Numbered from the stretch's first letter, positions 24,478 through 32,695 are shown. The stretch: 64,000 bases of DNA from Amycolatopsis sp. NBC_00345 (GCF_036116635.1 NZ_CP107995.1:6076001-6140000), one strand, 5' to 3'. Notes: generated by a model from the sequence alone, not told the origin. Translations and numbers: made by a program.

Positions 24478-25107
24478 ATGGGGGGCATGCGGAACAAGGC
24501 CCGGGGTGGCAGACCACCCCACCCCTGCAAGCGAGTGCTCCGACGGCTCGGGGCCGCCCGCAATCCGCTCGTGCGGCGGTCCGATCGGCTCGAGGGCGCG
24601 TTCCTCGCCGTGGCGGTCCTGCTCGCTCTGCTGGCCGTCCCGCTGGTGATGGTTCTGGGACAGGCGGACGTGGCCATGGAGGTGGCGGCCTCCGAGGCGC
24701 AGACGAGCGCGCGGCACGAGGTCACCGCGACCGTGCTGAAGGCCGCACCGCAGCCCGCGACCGTGGGCGACGGCGCGCCCATCACGCAGAACTCGCGCGT
24801 GACCGCCGGCTGGCGACTGCCCAACGGCTCGCCGCGCACCGGTGTGGTCACCGTGCCCGCCGGGGACGCGACCGTCGGCACGCGGACGCCGATCTGGCTG
24901 GACCACAAGGGCAAGCAGACCACCGCGCCGCTGACCCACTCCGACGCCGTGACCAACGGCGTGCTCGTGGGGGCCTTCGCCTGGCTGTGCACGATCGCGC
25001 TGCTGGCCGGCGCTTACTGGGTGGCCCGCCAGGTGCTCGACCGCCACCGGGCGGCCCGGTGGGCGGCCGAGTGGCAGCAGTTCGCCGGCCCGGAAGCAGT
25101 GCGCTAG
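24478..25107 (+). CDS. Rv1733c-like two-helix membrane protein
   Basis: 209 residues from ATG at 24478, just after GAGG; a longer frame from 24355 lacks a site. The motif RNPLVRRSDRLEGAFL opens the protein and matches the conserved start of the Rv1733c family (RNPLVRGTDRLE in M. tuberculosis, from memory). One helix is at about 40-60 and another at about 160-182. Between them is an extracytoplasmic beta domain (EVTATVLKAAPQPA... TVPAGDATVGTRTPIWLDHKGK). The family is induced in dormancy in mycobacteria, but its function is unknown. A GTCC-N5-GGAC palindrome follows the stop. Confidence 0.82.
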   Translation: MGGMRNKARGGRPPHPCKRVLRRLGAARNPLVRRSDRLEGAFLAVAVLLALLAVPLVMVLGQADVAMEVAASEAQTSARHEVTATVLKAAPQPATVGDGAPITQNSRVTAGWRLPNGSPRTGVVTVPAGDATVGTRTPIWLDHKGKQTTAPLTHSDAVTNGVLVGAFAWLCTIALLAGAYWVARQVLDRHRAARWAAEWQQFAGPEAVR

Positions 25108-25117
25108 CACCTTTCTC

Positions 25118-25130
25118 GTCCACTGTGGAC
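25118..25130. terminator. Gene-end palindrome GTCCACTGTGGAC
   Basis: Ten bases after the Rv1733c-like stop and in the gap to a convergent gene. Identical 13-mer at 61511-61523, which also follows a stop codon. See the related element at 9998. Confidence 0.4.
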
Positions 25131-25146
25131 ACCGTGCCGCACGGGC

Positions 25147-25797
25147 TCAGGCGGGTTGAGGACCTTCCGCCTGCGGCTGCGGAAGGTCGGCCAGGAGGGT
25201 TTCGCCCTTGACGAGCCAGGCCAACGCGAACGCGAAGATCGCCAGTGACTCCAGCCAGACCGTCGGGTGAAGCGACACCGTGGCGTTGTTGAAGAAAAGG
25301 CCGACGAGCACGATCAGGACCAGGCTGGCGAGCATCACCACACCGCACACGCGGTACAGCACGTTGCGCGCCTTTTTCCTCGGTGTGACAACGGAACCGT
25401 CCGACTTCGTGAACAGGAACAGGCAGAAGAAGGCCAGCGTCAGGAAGAACACCGCCGCGAAGACCAGGTGGGCGATGCCGATCGCGTGCTCCGTGGTGGT
25501 CGGCGACGCCGGGCTCGTGGGGAACAGCGCGACGCCGATGCCCGCGACCGCCGCGATGTCGGCCGCGATGTCGTCGAGCCGGCCGTAACCGCGGTAGGAG
25601 ATCAGGAAGACGCCGATCGCGCACAGGATGCCGACGAAGACGTTGCGCATGTCGCTGTAGTAGTAGCCGCTCAGCGAGCCGAGCAGGCCGCCGCCTTGCA
25701 GGATCTCCTTGCCGACGATCACGACGATCGGCAGGGCGAAGCCCAGCACCCCGATCGCGCGACGGAGGAAGAGGTACGAGCGGACGAGTGTGTTCAC
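25147..25797 (-). CDS. DUF998-like integral membrane protein
   Basis: 216 residues from GTG at 25797, after GGGAGG. Six likely helices: about 12-30, 50-68, 78-95, 105-130, 145-167 and 178-197. Distinctive segments are SGYYYSDMRNVFVGILCAIGVFLISYRGYGRLDD and HLVFAAVFFLTLAFFCLFLF. These resemble the DUF998 (Frag1/DRAM-like) family of unknown function. It follows trxA on the same strand by 76 bases, so it may be in the merR-trxA transcript. The C-terminal tail is Pro/Gln-rich and cytoplasmic. Confidence 0.65.
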   Translation of the reverse strand: MNTLVRSYLFLRRAIGVLGFALPIVVIVGKEILQGGGLLGSLSGYYYSDMRNVFVGILCAIGVFLISYRGYGRLDDIAADIAAVAGIGVALFPTSPASPTTTEHAIGIAHLVFAAVFFLTLAFFCLFLFTKSDGSVVTPRKKARNVLYRVCGVVMLASLVLIVLVGLFFNNATVSLHPTVWLESLAIFAFALAWLVKGETLLADLPQPQAEGPQPA

Positions 25798-25814
25798 GGT
25801 GGGGCCTCCCCGTT

Positions 25815-25846
25815 GTCCGACGCTGCCTTGGTCCGACGCTGCCTTG
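25815..25846. repeat. Perfect tandem duplication of a 16-mer
   Basis: GTCCGACGCTGCCTTG occurs twice, end to end, between trxA and the DUF998-like gene. It is probably a recent slippage duplication; a doubled protein site is possible. Confidence 0.7.
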
Positions 25847-25873
25847 CCCTAAGTTATCGGCTCCGTGGCGGGC

Positions 25874-26185
25874 TTACCTGAGGGCATCGTCCAGTTCGGC
25901 GAGCAACTTGGCCTTCGGGCGGGCGCCGACGAACGCGCGCACGGGCTCGCCGCCGCGGAAGAGCATCAGCGTGGGCAACGACATCACCTGGTACGCCCGC
26001 GCGGTCTCGGGGTTCTCGTCGGTGTTCACCTCGCGGACGGTCAGCGAGCCGGCGCGCTCCTCGGCGATCTCCGCCAGCACGGGCGCGATCATCCGGCACG
26101 GCGGGCACCAGGTGGCCCAGAAGTCGACCAGCACCGGCTTGTCCTGCTCCAGTACTTCGGCGGCGAAGGTGGCATCGGTGGTCAT
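25874..26185 (-). CDS. trxA: Thioredoxin (WCPPC active site)
   Basis: 103 residues, normal for a cytoplasmic thioredoxin. The active site is Trp26-Cys27-Pro-Pro-Cys30. The usual thioredoxin has WCGPC; the Gly to Pro change is known in some actinobacterial and TlpA-like proteins and makes the site more oxidising. The cis-Pro loop is MSLPTLMLF. It overlaps the merR stop by four bases (ATGA), so translation is coupled. A redox-sensing regulator driving its own reductant is the likely logic. Confidence 0.93.
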   Translation of the reverse strand: MTTDATFAAEVLEQDKPVLVDFWATWCPPCRMIAPVLAEIAEERAGSLTVREVNTDENPETARAYQVMSLPTLMLFRGGEPVRAFVGARPKAKLLAELDDALR

Positions 26186-26574
26186 CGGGGTCCTTCCTCA
26201 GCAGGGACAACACAGGTTCCGGTGCGGGCCGTCGCCCCGGCGAGCTTGTCCATCAGCACGGCCCGCACGGCGCCGAGGTCGCGCAGGCAGGCCTCGACCT
26301 CTTCGAGCTTGCGGCGGTAGACCTCGACCGACCCCGCGCACGAGTCGCCGGTCTCGTGGCCGGTGCGCAGGCACTCGACGAACGGGCGGGTGTCGTCGAG
26401 GCTGAACCCGACCGTGCGCAACGTCTGGATCTCGCTGACCAGCCGCAGGTCGTCCTCGCCGTACTCCCGGTACCCGTTCGCCGAGCGCTCCGCCGGCATC
26501 AGTCCCTGCGCCTCGTAGAAGCGCAGCGCCCGTGGTGTGGTCCCCGCCCGCTGGGCGAACTCGCCGATCCGCAT
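26182..26574 (-). CDS. MerR family regulator of the trxA operon
   Basis: 130 residues. Winged helix at the N-terminus (MRIGEFAQRAGTTPRALRFYEAQGLM... YREYGEDDLRLVSEIQTLRTVGFSLDD), then a dimer helix and an effector region with Cys68, Cys79, Cys96 and Cys121. The spacing is not the C-x2-C-x-C-x5-C iron-sulphur motif of SoxR, nor the classic mercury triad. Thiol oxidation or metal binding is therefore inferred, and the thioredoxin partner favours thiols. Its own promoter has the 19-bp spacer and central dyad that MerR proteins untwist. The ATG is six bases after the -10, so the mRNA should be leaderless. Confidence 0.9.
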   Translation of the reverse strand: MRIGEFAQRAGTTPRALRFYEAQGLMPAERSANGYREYGEDDLRLVSEIQTLRTVGFSLDDTRPFVECLRTGHETGDSCAGSVEVYRRKLEEVEACLRDLGAVRAVLMDKLAGATARTGTCVVPAEEGPR

Positions 26575-26611
26575 GCCCCGACGCTAGACCTTGACGCGCG
26601 CGTGAAGGCAA
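26575..26611 (-). promoter_or_regulatory. MerR-type promoter with 19-bp spacer and dyad
   Basis: Minus strand: -35 TTGCCT (26611-26606), a 19-bp spacer, -10 TAGCGT (26586-26581), six bases, then ATG. On the plus strand CCTTGACGCGCGCGTGAAGG (26589-26608) is a dyad with one mismatched pair, centred in the spacer. This is the textbook layout for MerR activation by DNA untwisting. Confidence 0.8.
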
Positions 26612-26615
26612 CGTC

Positions 26616-27806
26616 TCAGCTCGCGACCCGGCCGGGGTATTCGCGGTACTCGACGGCGTTCGCGGCGCGGTTGCCCATGTAGTCCCACAGCTTGCCGAAC
26701 AGCGCGTTGGCCATCATCTTGTAACCGCGGTTACGGGTGTGGATCCCCTTCTGCGTGGCCGGCACGAGGAAGTTGGCCGAGCCGGCGCCGTTCTTGTGCC
26801 CGACGTGCGCGGGCTTGCGGAGCCGCTCTTCGTAACGCGCGAACGCGGTCACGTGGTCCCCGTCCGCTGCGGCGAGCTCACCCGCGAGGATCTGCGCGCC
26901 CATCATCGCCAGCCCGGTGCCGGAACCACCGGGGCCCGCGCACCACGCGGCGTCGCCGAGCAGCACCACACGCCCGGCCGACCACCGGTCGAGCCGGATC
27001 TGCCCGACGGTGTCGAAGTAGAGGTCCGCCGAGTCCGGCATCGCGCGCATCAGCCGGGGGATCTCCCAGCCCGCGCCCGCGTAGACGCCGGCCAGGATTT
27101 CCTTCTGCCGCTGCAGGTCCGGGCGGCCGTAACCACGCGCGTCGCCGCGGAAGAACAGGCCGACGGTGACCGTGCCCGGTTCGCGGTTGCTCGCGATCAT
27201 CGCGCTGCGGCCGGGCTCGCTGTAGATGAGGCCGCTGTGGTCCAGGCCGAGGTGGTTGGGCGCGGTGAAGCCGGCGACGTGGTAGCCGAGGTCCCGGCGG
27301 AACGACGCCTCCGGGCCGAACGCCGCCGTGCGGACGCCGGAGTGGATGCCGTCGGCGCCCACCACCAGGTCGAACTCGCGGGGCGCGCCGTGGCGGAAGG
27401 TCACCTGCACCCCGTCGGCCGTCTCGGTGAGCGCGGTGACGCGGTCGCCGAAGACGTACTCGGTGTAGTCCTTCGTACGGTCGTAGAGGATGCGGGCGAG
27501 GTCGCCCCGCAGCACTTCGACCTCGCCGCTGATGAACCGGGCCGGCACGGTGAACGCCGGCCGCCCGGCCTGGTCGAGCACGGTCTGGTCGCCCATCGCG
27601 GTCTCCCGCTCGCGGACCTCGTCGGCGATCCCCATGGCGCCCAGCAGCTTCATCTGCTCACCGCGGAAGTCGACGGCCTGGCCGCCGGGACGCAGCGTGG
27701 GCGCCGTCTCGACGACGGTCACCGAGTAGCCGTGCTGGTGCAGCCAGTAGGCGGCCGACGGCCCCGCCACGCTGGCGCCGGAAACGAGGACGGTCTTGCT
27801 GGTCAT
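26616..27806 (-). CDS. FAD-dependent monooxygenase (PHBH fold)
   Basis: 396 residues from ATG at 27806, after AAAGGGA. The Rossmann GxGxxG-like loop is at the N-terminus (VLVSGASVAGPSAAYWLHQHG), the DG motif is VGADGIHSGVRTAAFG and the GD motif is VVLLGDAAWCAGPGGSGTGLAM. This is a class A flavin hydroxylase, as in aromatic hydroxylases, Tet(X)-like and rifampicin-type monooxygenases. The substrate cannot be read from sequence. The MarR gene upstream (27964) may control it, and a phenolic substrate is plausible given the feruloyl-CoA-synthase-like gene 0.7 kb away. Confidence 0.88.
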   Translation of the reverse strand: MTSKTVLVSGASVAGPSAAYWLHQHGYSVTVVETAPTLRPGGQAVDFRGEQMKLLGAMGIADEVRERETAMGDQTVLDQAGRPAFTVPARFISGEVEVLRGDLARILYDRTKDYTEYVFGDRVTALTETADGVQVTFRHGAPREFDLVVGADGIHSGVRTAAFGPEASFRRDLGYHVAGFTAPNHLGLDHSGLIYSEPGRSAMIASNREPGTVTVGLFFRGDARGYGRPDLQRQKEILAGVYAGAGWEIPRLMRAMPDSADLYFDTVGQIRLDRWSAGRVVLLGDAAWCAGPGGSGTGLAMMGAQILAGELAAADGDHVTAFARYEERLRKPAHVGHKNGAGSANFLVPATQKGIHTRNRGYKMMANALFGKLWDYMGNRAANAVEYREYPGRVAS

Positions 27807-27915
27807 CGCTGATCCCTTTCTCGGGTTCGGGTTTCGATGACGCAAGACTGCGGCGGGGCGCTGACCACACCCGCACAATGCGCTGACGGCCCCCGCCCGG
27901 CACCGTCAGCGAAAG

Positions 27916-27965
27916 GACTCGTGAGTGTTTATGACGGTTCTAACCGTCATAAACACTCACGAGTC
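27916..27965. terminator. 50-bp near-perfect inverted repeat, 24-bp arms
   Basis: Arms 27916-27939 and 27942-27965 are exact reverse complements (GACTCGTGAGTGTTTATGAC... on the left), with only CT between. The right arm includes two bases of the marR stop codon (27964-27966). RNA from either strand would fold into one long stem without a U-tract, so it is a strong terminator or insulator between marR and the monooxygenase. The TATGAC...GTCATA part recalls the operators at 23570, but the spacing is different. Confidence 0.75.
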
Positions 27966-28446
27966 AACGGGTGCAGGGGTCGCCCTCGGCGTCCTCGTCG
28001 AGCCGCGCCAGCATCCGGTCGAAGGCCCGGCCGAGCACTTCCAGGTCGTCGCCGGAAAGCGGGTCGAAGAAGTACCGCCGCACCGTTTCCACGTGCTGGG
28101 GCGCGGCGGCCTCGATCGCGCCGCGCCCGGCCGCGGTCAGCCGCACCATCGAGCCGCGCGCGTCGTCCGGGCAGTCCTCGCGCGAGACCAGGCCGCGCTT
28201 CTCCATCCGGCTCACGTGGTGCGAGAGCCGGCTGCGGTCCCAATCGACCTGGGTGCCGAGGTCGCGCATCCGCAGCACCTCGTCCGGGGCCTCGGACAGC
28301 GGCACGAGCAGCGCGTAGTCGGCGCCGGACAGGCCCGCGTCACGCTCCAGCTGCCGGTCCATCGCGCCGCCGAAGTCCCGGACCAGCCGGTGGTAGGACC
28401 GCCAGACGTGCGCTTCCCGCTCATCGAGCCACTGTGCGTCCGCCAT
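27964..28446 (-). CDS. MarR family regulator
   Basis: 160 residues. Winged-helix core: SGADYALLVPLSEAPDEVLRMRDLGTQVDWDRSRLSHHVSRMEKRGLVSREDCPDDARGSMVRLT. The R-S-R-L-S-H-H recognition helix and the D-x-R-G wing are typical. Members usually repress efflux pumps or aromatic catabolism genes and respond to phenolic ligands. There is no Shine-Dalgarno at proper spacing. A TAGGAT -10 (28458-28453) ends six bases before the ATG, so the mRNA is probably leaderless. TGTCAACAATTTTGTA, just upstream of and overlapping the -10, is a possible MarR box. It lies downstream of fcs and upstream of the monooxygenase, so either could be its target. Confidence 0.88.
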   Translation of the reverse strand: MADAQWLDEREAHVWRSYHRLVRDFGGAMDRQLERDAGLSGADYALLVPLSEAPDEVLRMRDLGTQVDWDRSRLSHHVSRMEKRGLVSREDCPDDARGSMVRLTAAGRGAIEAAAPQHVETVRRYFFDPLSGDDLEVLGRAFDRMLARLDEDAEGDPCTR

Positions 28447-28477
28447 CCCCTGATCCTACAAAATTGTTGACATATCA

Positions 28478-30277
28478 TCACGGCAGCGCGGCGAGGATCA
28501 CCGCCGGGCCAGGATCGGCGGCGTAGAGCCGTTCGACGATCCCGGCGCGCCGCCGCAGCACCTGGCGCTGGTTGACGTACCCCTTGTCCGTGATCTCGCC
28601 GGCGTCGAGATCCGGCGCCTCGGCCAGCAGCACGAGCCGCTCGACGCGCCCGGCGGAGCCCGCTGTGGCGTTGAGCGCGGCCAGCAGCTTCGCGATGTGC
28701 GCGCCCAGCTCCGGGTGGACCACACAGCCGTCGACAACCGTCGGCTCAGCCGTCGACAACGCCCGCGCTTCGGCCTGGTTGAGCCAAGCCAGCGCGCCCA
28801 CGTGCGCCCGGTCCTCTCCCGCGATCACGGCGTCCGAGAGCACTGGGACGGCCGAAAGCAGCGCAGTCCGCAGCGCGCCGACGCGGACGAAAGTGCCGGT
28901 GCCGAGTTTGAAGTCCTCCGCGATCCGGCCGCCGAACAGGAGCCCGGCGTTCGGGTCCGCGGGATCGGCGGGCAGCGCGGCGTCGCCGGTGCGATAGAAG
29001 CCGTCGCCGTCGAACGCGGCGGCGGTCTCCTCCGGACGCCCCAGATAGCCGGGCGTCACGGCGGCTCCCCGCACCCGGATTTCCCGCGCGCCGCCGACGG
29101 GCGCGAGCTTCACCTCCAGCCCCGGGAGCGGGACGCCGATGCACCGCGCGTCCTCGAACGCGTAGTGCGCGCTGGTCACGGCGGGCGCGGTTTCGGTGGC
29201 GCCCCACGAACCCGTGAGCGCGATTTCTCGATCGGTGGTAGCCCGCGCGACCGCCGTGAGCCGTTCGCGCAACGCGGCGGGGAGCGCGGCCGCGGCGTTG
29301 AACAGCAGCCGCAGGCGGGAGAAGAAGACCCGGGCGAACTCGGCGTCCTGCTCCAGCACGGGCACGAGCTGGGCGTAGCCGGCGGGCACGTTGAAGTACA
29401 GCGTCGGCGGCGCGGAACGCAGGTTCTCCACACTCCGGCCGAACAGGTGCGGCGCGGGTTTGCCGTCGTCGACGTACAGCGTGCCGCCGCCGCGCAGCAC
29501 CAGGTTGACGTTGTGGTTGCCGCCGAAGGTGTGGCTCCACGGCAGCCAGTCGACGAGCACCGGCCGCTCTTCGGCCAGGAACGGCCACACCTGCGTGATC
29601 GCCTGCTGGTTCGAGCAGAGCATGCGGTGGGTGTTCAGCACCCCCTTGGGCGTGCCCGTGGAGCCGGACGTGAAGAGCACCTTCGCCAGCGTGTCCGGCC
29701 CGACCCCGGTGTACGCGGCTTCGAGGCCGGGCCCGGGTTCCGTCGCGAGCAGGTCGTCGAGCAGTTCGGCACCGGGCCCGGGATCACGCGCGACGACCAC
29801 CGCGCCGGGCGACACCGCGGCAAGCGCGGCCGCGAACGGGCCGCCGTCCTCGGCGAACACCAGCCCCGGCCGGAGCAGTGCGGCGATCTCGCGGATGCGC
29901 GCATGATCGGCGCTGAGCAGGGAGTACGCCACGCTGATCGGGGCCACCGGGACGCCCGCCGTCAACGCGCCGAGAGTGAGCACGAGGTGGGCCGCGGAGT
30001 TGCCGGACAGGATCATCAACGGCGCGTCCGGGCCGAGCCCGCGGTCGAGCAGGGCCTGGCCGACGGCGTCGGCGCGGCGGCGGACCTCGCCGTAGGTCAG
30101 CGTCGCCCAGCCCTCCCCGGCGCGCTCGGCCACCAGCGGGTAATCCGGGTCGACGGCCGCCCACTCGCGGAGCATGGCGGCGACGCTGCGCGGGTACGGG
30201 CCCAGCGGCGTCCGGGAGCGGAAGACCACGCTCCCGTCGGGCCGGTCCTCGCACTCGACGTCGGGCACAGCGAACAT
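28478..30277 (-). CDS. fcs: Feruloyl-CoA synthase-like acyl-CoA ligase
   Basis: 599 residues from ATG at 30277, after GGAGGAGG. ANL-superfamily ligase with the P-loop LFTSGSTGTPKG, the A5 motif TGSWGATETAP and FYRTGDAA. The start (SVVFRSRTPLGPYPRSVAAMLREWA) and the overall length match feruloyl-CoA synthases, which activate ferulate, coumarate or caffeate before side-chain shortening. In the adenylation loop DWLPWSHTFGGNHNVNLVL, the H-T-F-G-G-N-H pattern is as in Fcs. The usual partners Ech and Vdh are absent nearby, so a route via another enoyl-CoA hydratase or a different aryl acid is possible. A MarR gene ends 31 bases upstream on the same strand, probably cotranscribed. Confidence 0.82.
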   Translation of the reverse strand: MFAVPDVECEDRPDGSVVFRSRTPLGPYPRSVAAMLREWAAVDPDYPLVAERAGEGWATLTYGEVRRRADAVGQALLDRGLGPDAPLMILSGNSAAHLVLTLGALTAGVPVAPISVAYSLLSADHARIREIAALLRPGLVFAEDGGPFAAALAAVSPGAVVVARDPGPGAELLDDLLATEPGPGLEAAYTGVGPDTLAKVLFTSGSTGTPKGVLNTHRMLCSNQQAITQVWPFLAEERPVLVDWLPWSHTFGGNHNVNLVLRGGGTLYVDDGKPAPHLFGRSVENLRSAPPTLYFNVPAGYAQLVPVLEQDAEFARVFFSRLRLLFNAAAALPAALRERLTAVARATTDREIALTGSWGATETAPAVTSAHYAFEDARCIGVPLPGLEVKLAPVGGAREIRVRGAAVTPGYLGRPEETAAAFDGDGFYRTGDAALPADPADPNAGLLFGGRIAEDFKLGTGTFVRVGALRTALLSAVPVLSDAVIAGEDRAHVGALAWLNQAEARALSTAEPTVVDGCVVHPELGAHIAKLLAALNATAGSAGRVERLVLLAEAPDLDAGEITDKGYVNQRQVLRRRAGIVERLYAADPGPAVILAALP

Positions 30278-30308
30278 CCGGCCTCCTCCGCGAGTGCCCC
30301 TCACGCAA

Positions 30309-30785
30309 CTATTGCGTCTCGCGGGAAATTTGTCGAACGTCGGCCGGCTCCGGCTCGACCAGCCGGCGCATCACGGCGCCGGCCTTGAGCAGCAGCTCCA
30401 CCTCGTCCTGGTCGAGTTCGCCCAAGCGCTCGACCAGCGCTTCGGACTCGTCGCGCACCACCGCGCGCAGCCGCCGCCGTCCCGGCTGGGTGACGTGGAC
30501 GTAGCTCACGCGCCGGTCGTCCGCGTCGGTCCCGCGCGCCACCAGCCCGGCCTCCTCCATGGCGTGCACGACCTTCGTCGCGGTCGGCTGGGAGCAGCCG
30601 ACCTCCGCGGCGAGCGCGCCGATCCGCAACGGCCCGGAGCGCGACAGCTTGGCCAGCACCAGGAGCTGGGTACGGGGCAGGCCATCCGGCGGCGCGGCCC
30701 GGCGCAGCTCCCGCAGCAGCCGGTGCAGCGACAACACGAACTGGAACGCCTCGTCGGCGTCGACATCCCGCGGCTCGCGCGCCAT
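30309..30785 (-). CDS. MarR family regulator upstream of fcs
   Basis: 158 residues from ATG at 30785, after GAAGGAG. Winged helix: PRTQLLVLAKLSRSGPLRIGALAAEVGCSQPTATKVVHAMEEAGLVARGTDADDRRVSYVHVT, with the D-x-R-R wing typical of MarR. It lies 31 bases before fcs on the same strand, so it probably controls fcs, as CouR or FerC-type MarR proteins do by sensing the hydroxycinnamoyl-CoA product. That comparison rests on context and family only. Confidence 0.88.
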   Translation of the reverse strand: MAREPRDVDADEAFQFVLSLHRLLRELRRAAPPDGLPRTQLLVLAKLSRSGPLRIGALAAEVGCSQPTATKVVHAMEEAGLVARGTDADDRRVSYVHVTQPGRRRLRAVVRDESEALVERLGELDQDEVELLLKAGAVMRRLVEPEPADVRQISRETQ

Positions 30786-30815
30786 GCCCGCTCCTTCACC
30801 CTCACCCAGCCGGTC

Positions 30816-32651
30816 TCACCGGATACGCAGCTCCGGTGAGTACAGATCGAACCAGGTCGCGAAGTTCAGCACGCGTTCGAGGAGCGGTCGCAGCGGCGAG
30901 GCGGTCTCATCGGCCGCCATCAGCTCCTTCAACGCCCGGTGGTCGACCAGGTCGAACACCGGGTGCGCGCGGTTCGCCAGCACGTCCTCGACCTGGCCGC
31001 GCAGCGCTTCGACGTACTTCGGGTCCTGCGTGGACGGGTACGGGCTCTTCACCCGCTCCGCCACCGAGACGGGCAGAACGTCGCGAGCCGCGGCCCGCAG
31101 CAGGCTCTTCTCACGGCCGTCGAACGTCTTCATCGCCCACGGCGTGCGGTAGACGTACTCCACCAGCCGGTGATCGCAGAACGGCACGCGCACCTCGAGT
31201 CCCACGGCCATGCTGAGCCGGTCCTTGCGGTCGAGCAGGACCCGCACGAACCGCGTCAGGTGCAGGTAGCTGATCACGCGCATGCGGCGTTCGTGCTCGC
31301 TCTCCCCGGCGCGCGTCCCGGCCTCGGCGACGGCGGTGGCGTAGGAGTCGCGGAGGTGCCCGCCGAGGTCCAATGTGGACATAAGCTCGCCGCCGAACAG
31401 TCCCCCGCCGGGCCGTCCTCCCCCGGCGAACCGGTGCGCCAGCCACGGGAACGTGTCGGCCTGCTGCACCACGGGATCGTGGAACCACGCGTAACCGCCG
31501 AACACCTCGTCCGCCGACTCACCCGACAGCGCCACGGTGGAGCGCTCGCGGATCGCCCGGAACAGCAGCAACAGGGAGTTGTCGAGCTCGCCCAGCCCGG
31601 ACGGCAGGTCGCGCGCGGCCACGACGGCGCGGCGCACCGCCGGGTCGGCGAGGTCACCCGAGTCCAGCACGATGTCCTGGTGCAGCGAGCCGACGTGCTC
31701 GTGGACGTCGCGGACGTACGGCGCGTCCGGAGTGGACCGTGACCGGTCGGCCACGAAGCGCTCGGTGTGCCCGGCGAAGTCGACGGCGAAGCTGCGCACC
31801 TGCTCGTCCTGATCGGCCAGCTGCCGCGCGGCCAGCGCGGTGAGCACGCTGGAGTCGAGGCCGCCGGACAGCAGCACACAACGCGGCACGTCGGCGACGA
31901 GCTGGCGGCGCACGATGTCGTCGAGAAGTTCGCGCACGCGCTCGACGGTCACGCTGACGTCGTCGGTGTGCTCACCCGGCTCCAGCCGCCAGTACCGGTG
32001 CACGCGCAGGCCCTGGCGGTCCAGCGTGACGACGGTGCCGGGCTCGACCTCCCGCATCCCGGCCCAGACGGCGTGACCGGGGCTCTTGGTGAACGACAGC
32101 AGCTCACGCAGGCCGTCCGCCTCGATCACCGGCCGGATCCCGGGGTGCGCGAGGATCGCCTTCGGCTCGGAGCCGAACAACAGTCCTTCGCCGTGCGGGG
32201 CGTAGTAGAGCGGCTTGATGCCCATCCGGTCGCGCACGAGCAGCAGCCGCTCCTCGCGGGAATCCCAGATGGCGAAGGCGTACATGCCGTTGAGCCGCTC
32301 GGCCAGGCCGGCGCCCCACTCGAGGTAGCCGTGCAGGACCACCTCGGTGTCACTGGCCGTGGTGAACCGGTGCCCGCGCCGGGTCAGCTCCGCGCGCAGT
32401 TCGGCGAAGTTGTAGACCTCGCCGCTGTAGGTGAGCGCGACGGTGCCGCCCGCCTCGGCCGTCATCGGCTGGGCGCCCAGCTCCAGGTCGATGACCGCCA
32501 GCCGGCGATGGCCGAACGCCGCGGGCCCGTCCGCCCACAGCCCGGCCGCGTCCGGCCCCCGGCAGGCCATGGTCGCGGTCATCGCCGCCACCGTCTCCCG
32601 CTCGGCCGTCAGATCCCGGCCGAAGTCGACCCATCCCGTGATCCCGCACAT
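30816..32651 (-). CDS. asnB: Asparagine synthetase (glutamine-hydrolysing)
   Basis: 611 residues, full length for the class. Met1 is removed to expose the amidohydrolase nucleophile Cys2 (MCGITGWVDFG). The glutaminase domain has RRLAVIDL, SGEVYNF and SDTEVVLHGY. The synthetase domain has the PP-loop LLSGGLDSSVLTAL and the later SGESADEVFGGY. It makes asparagine from aspartate, glutamine and ATP via beta-aspartyl-AMP. The ATG follows GGGGGT. An imperfect inverted repeat CATTC-ATAGG-GAATG lies 44 bases upstream. It stands after tetR on the same strand and is probably independently expressed. Confidence 0.93.
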   Translation of the reverse strand: MCGITGWVDFGRDLTAERETVAAMTATMACRGPDAAGLWADGPAAFGHRRLAVIDLELGAQPMTAEAGGTVALTYSGEVYNFAELRAELTRRGHRFTTASDTEVVLHGYLEWGAGLAERLNGMYAFAIWDSREERLLLVRDRMGIKPLYYAPHGEGLLFGSEPKAILAHPGIRPVIEADGLRELLSFTKSPGHAVWAGMREVEPGTVVTLDRQGLRVHRYWRLEPGEHTDDVSVTVERVRELLDDIVRRQLVADVPRCVLLSGGLDSSVLTALAARQLADQDEQVRSFAVDFAGHTERFVADRSRSTPDAPYVRDVHEHVGSLHQDIVLDSGDLADPAVRRAVVAARDLPSGLGELDNSLLLLFRAIRERSTVALSGESADEVFGGYAWFHDPVVQQADTFPWLAHRFAGGGRPGGGLFGGELMSTLDLGGHLRDSYATAVAEAGTRAGESEHERRMRVISYLHLTRFVRVLLDRKDRLSMAVGLEVRVPFCDHRLVEYVYRTPWAMKTFDGREKSLLRAAARDVLPVSVAERVKSPYPSTQDPKYVEALRGQVEDVLANRAHPVFDLVDHRALKELMAADETASPLRPLLERVLNFATWFDLYSPELRIR

Positions 32652-32695
32652 GCCCGTACCCCCGCTGTCCGTCGCCGTTGCCCGTCACCGAGAAA

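Noticed and set aside
26182..26574. SoxR iron-sulphur regulator
   Set aside because: The C-x2-C-x-C-x5-C cluster motif is absent; cysteines are widely spaced.
27916..27965. Additional site for the TetR of 22495 (TATGAC...GTCATA)
   Set aside because: Half sites are ten bases apart here, not four, and the sequence is explained better as part of the long hairpin.
28697..30388. Plus-strand open frame opposite fcs; similar frames at 38473-40461 (minus) and 4979-6445 (minus)
   Set aside because: Shadow frames of fcs, the DUF6351 gene and the HtrA-like gene; low-complexity His/Arg/Gly-rich products and no start signals.
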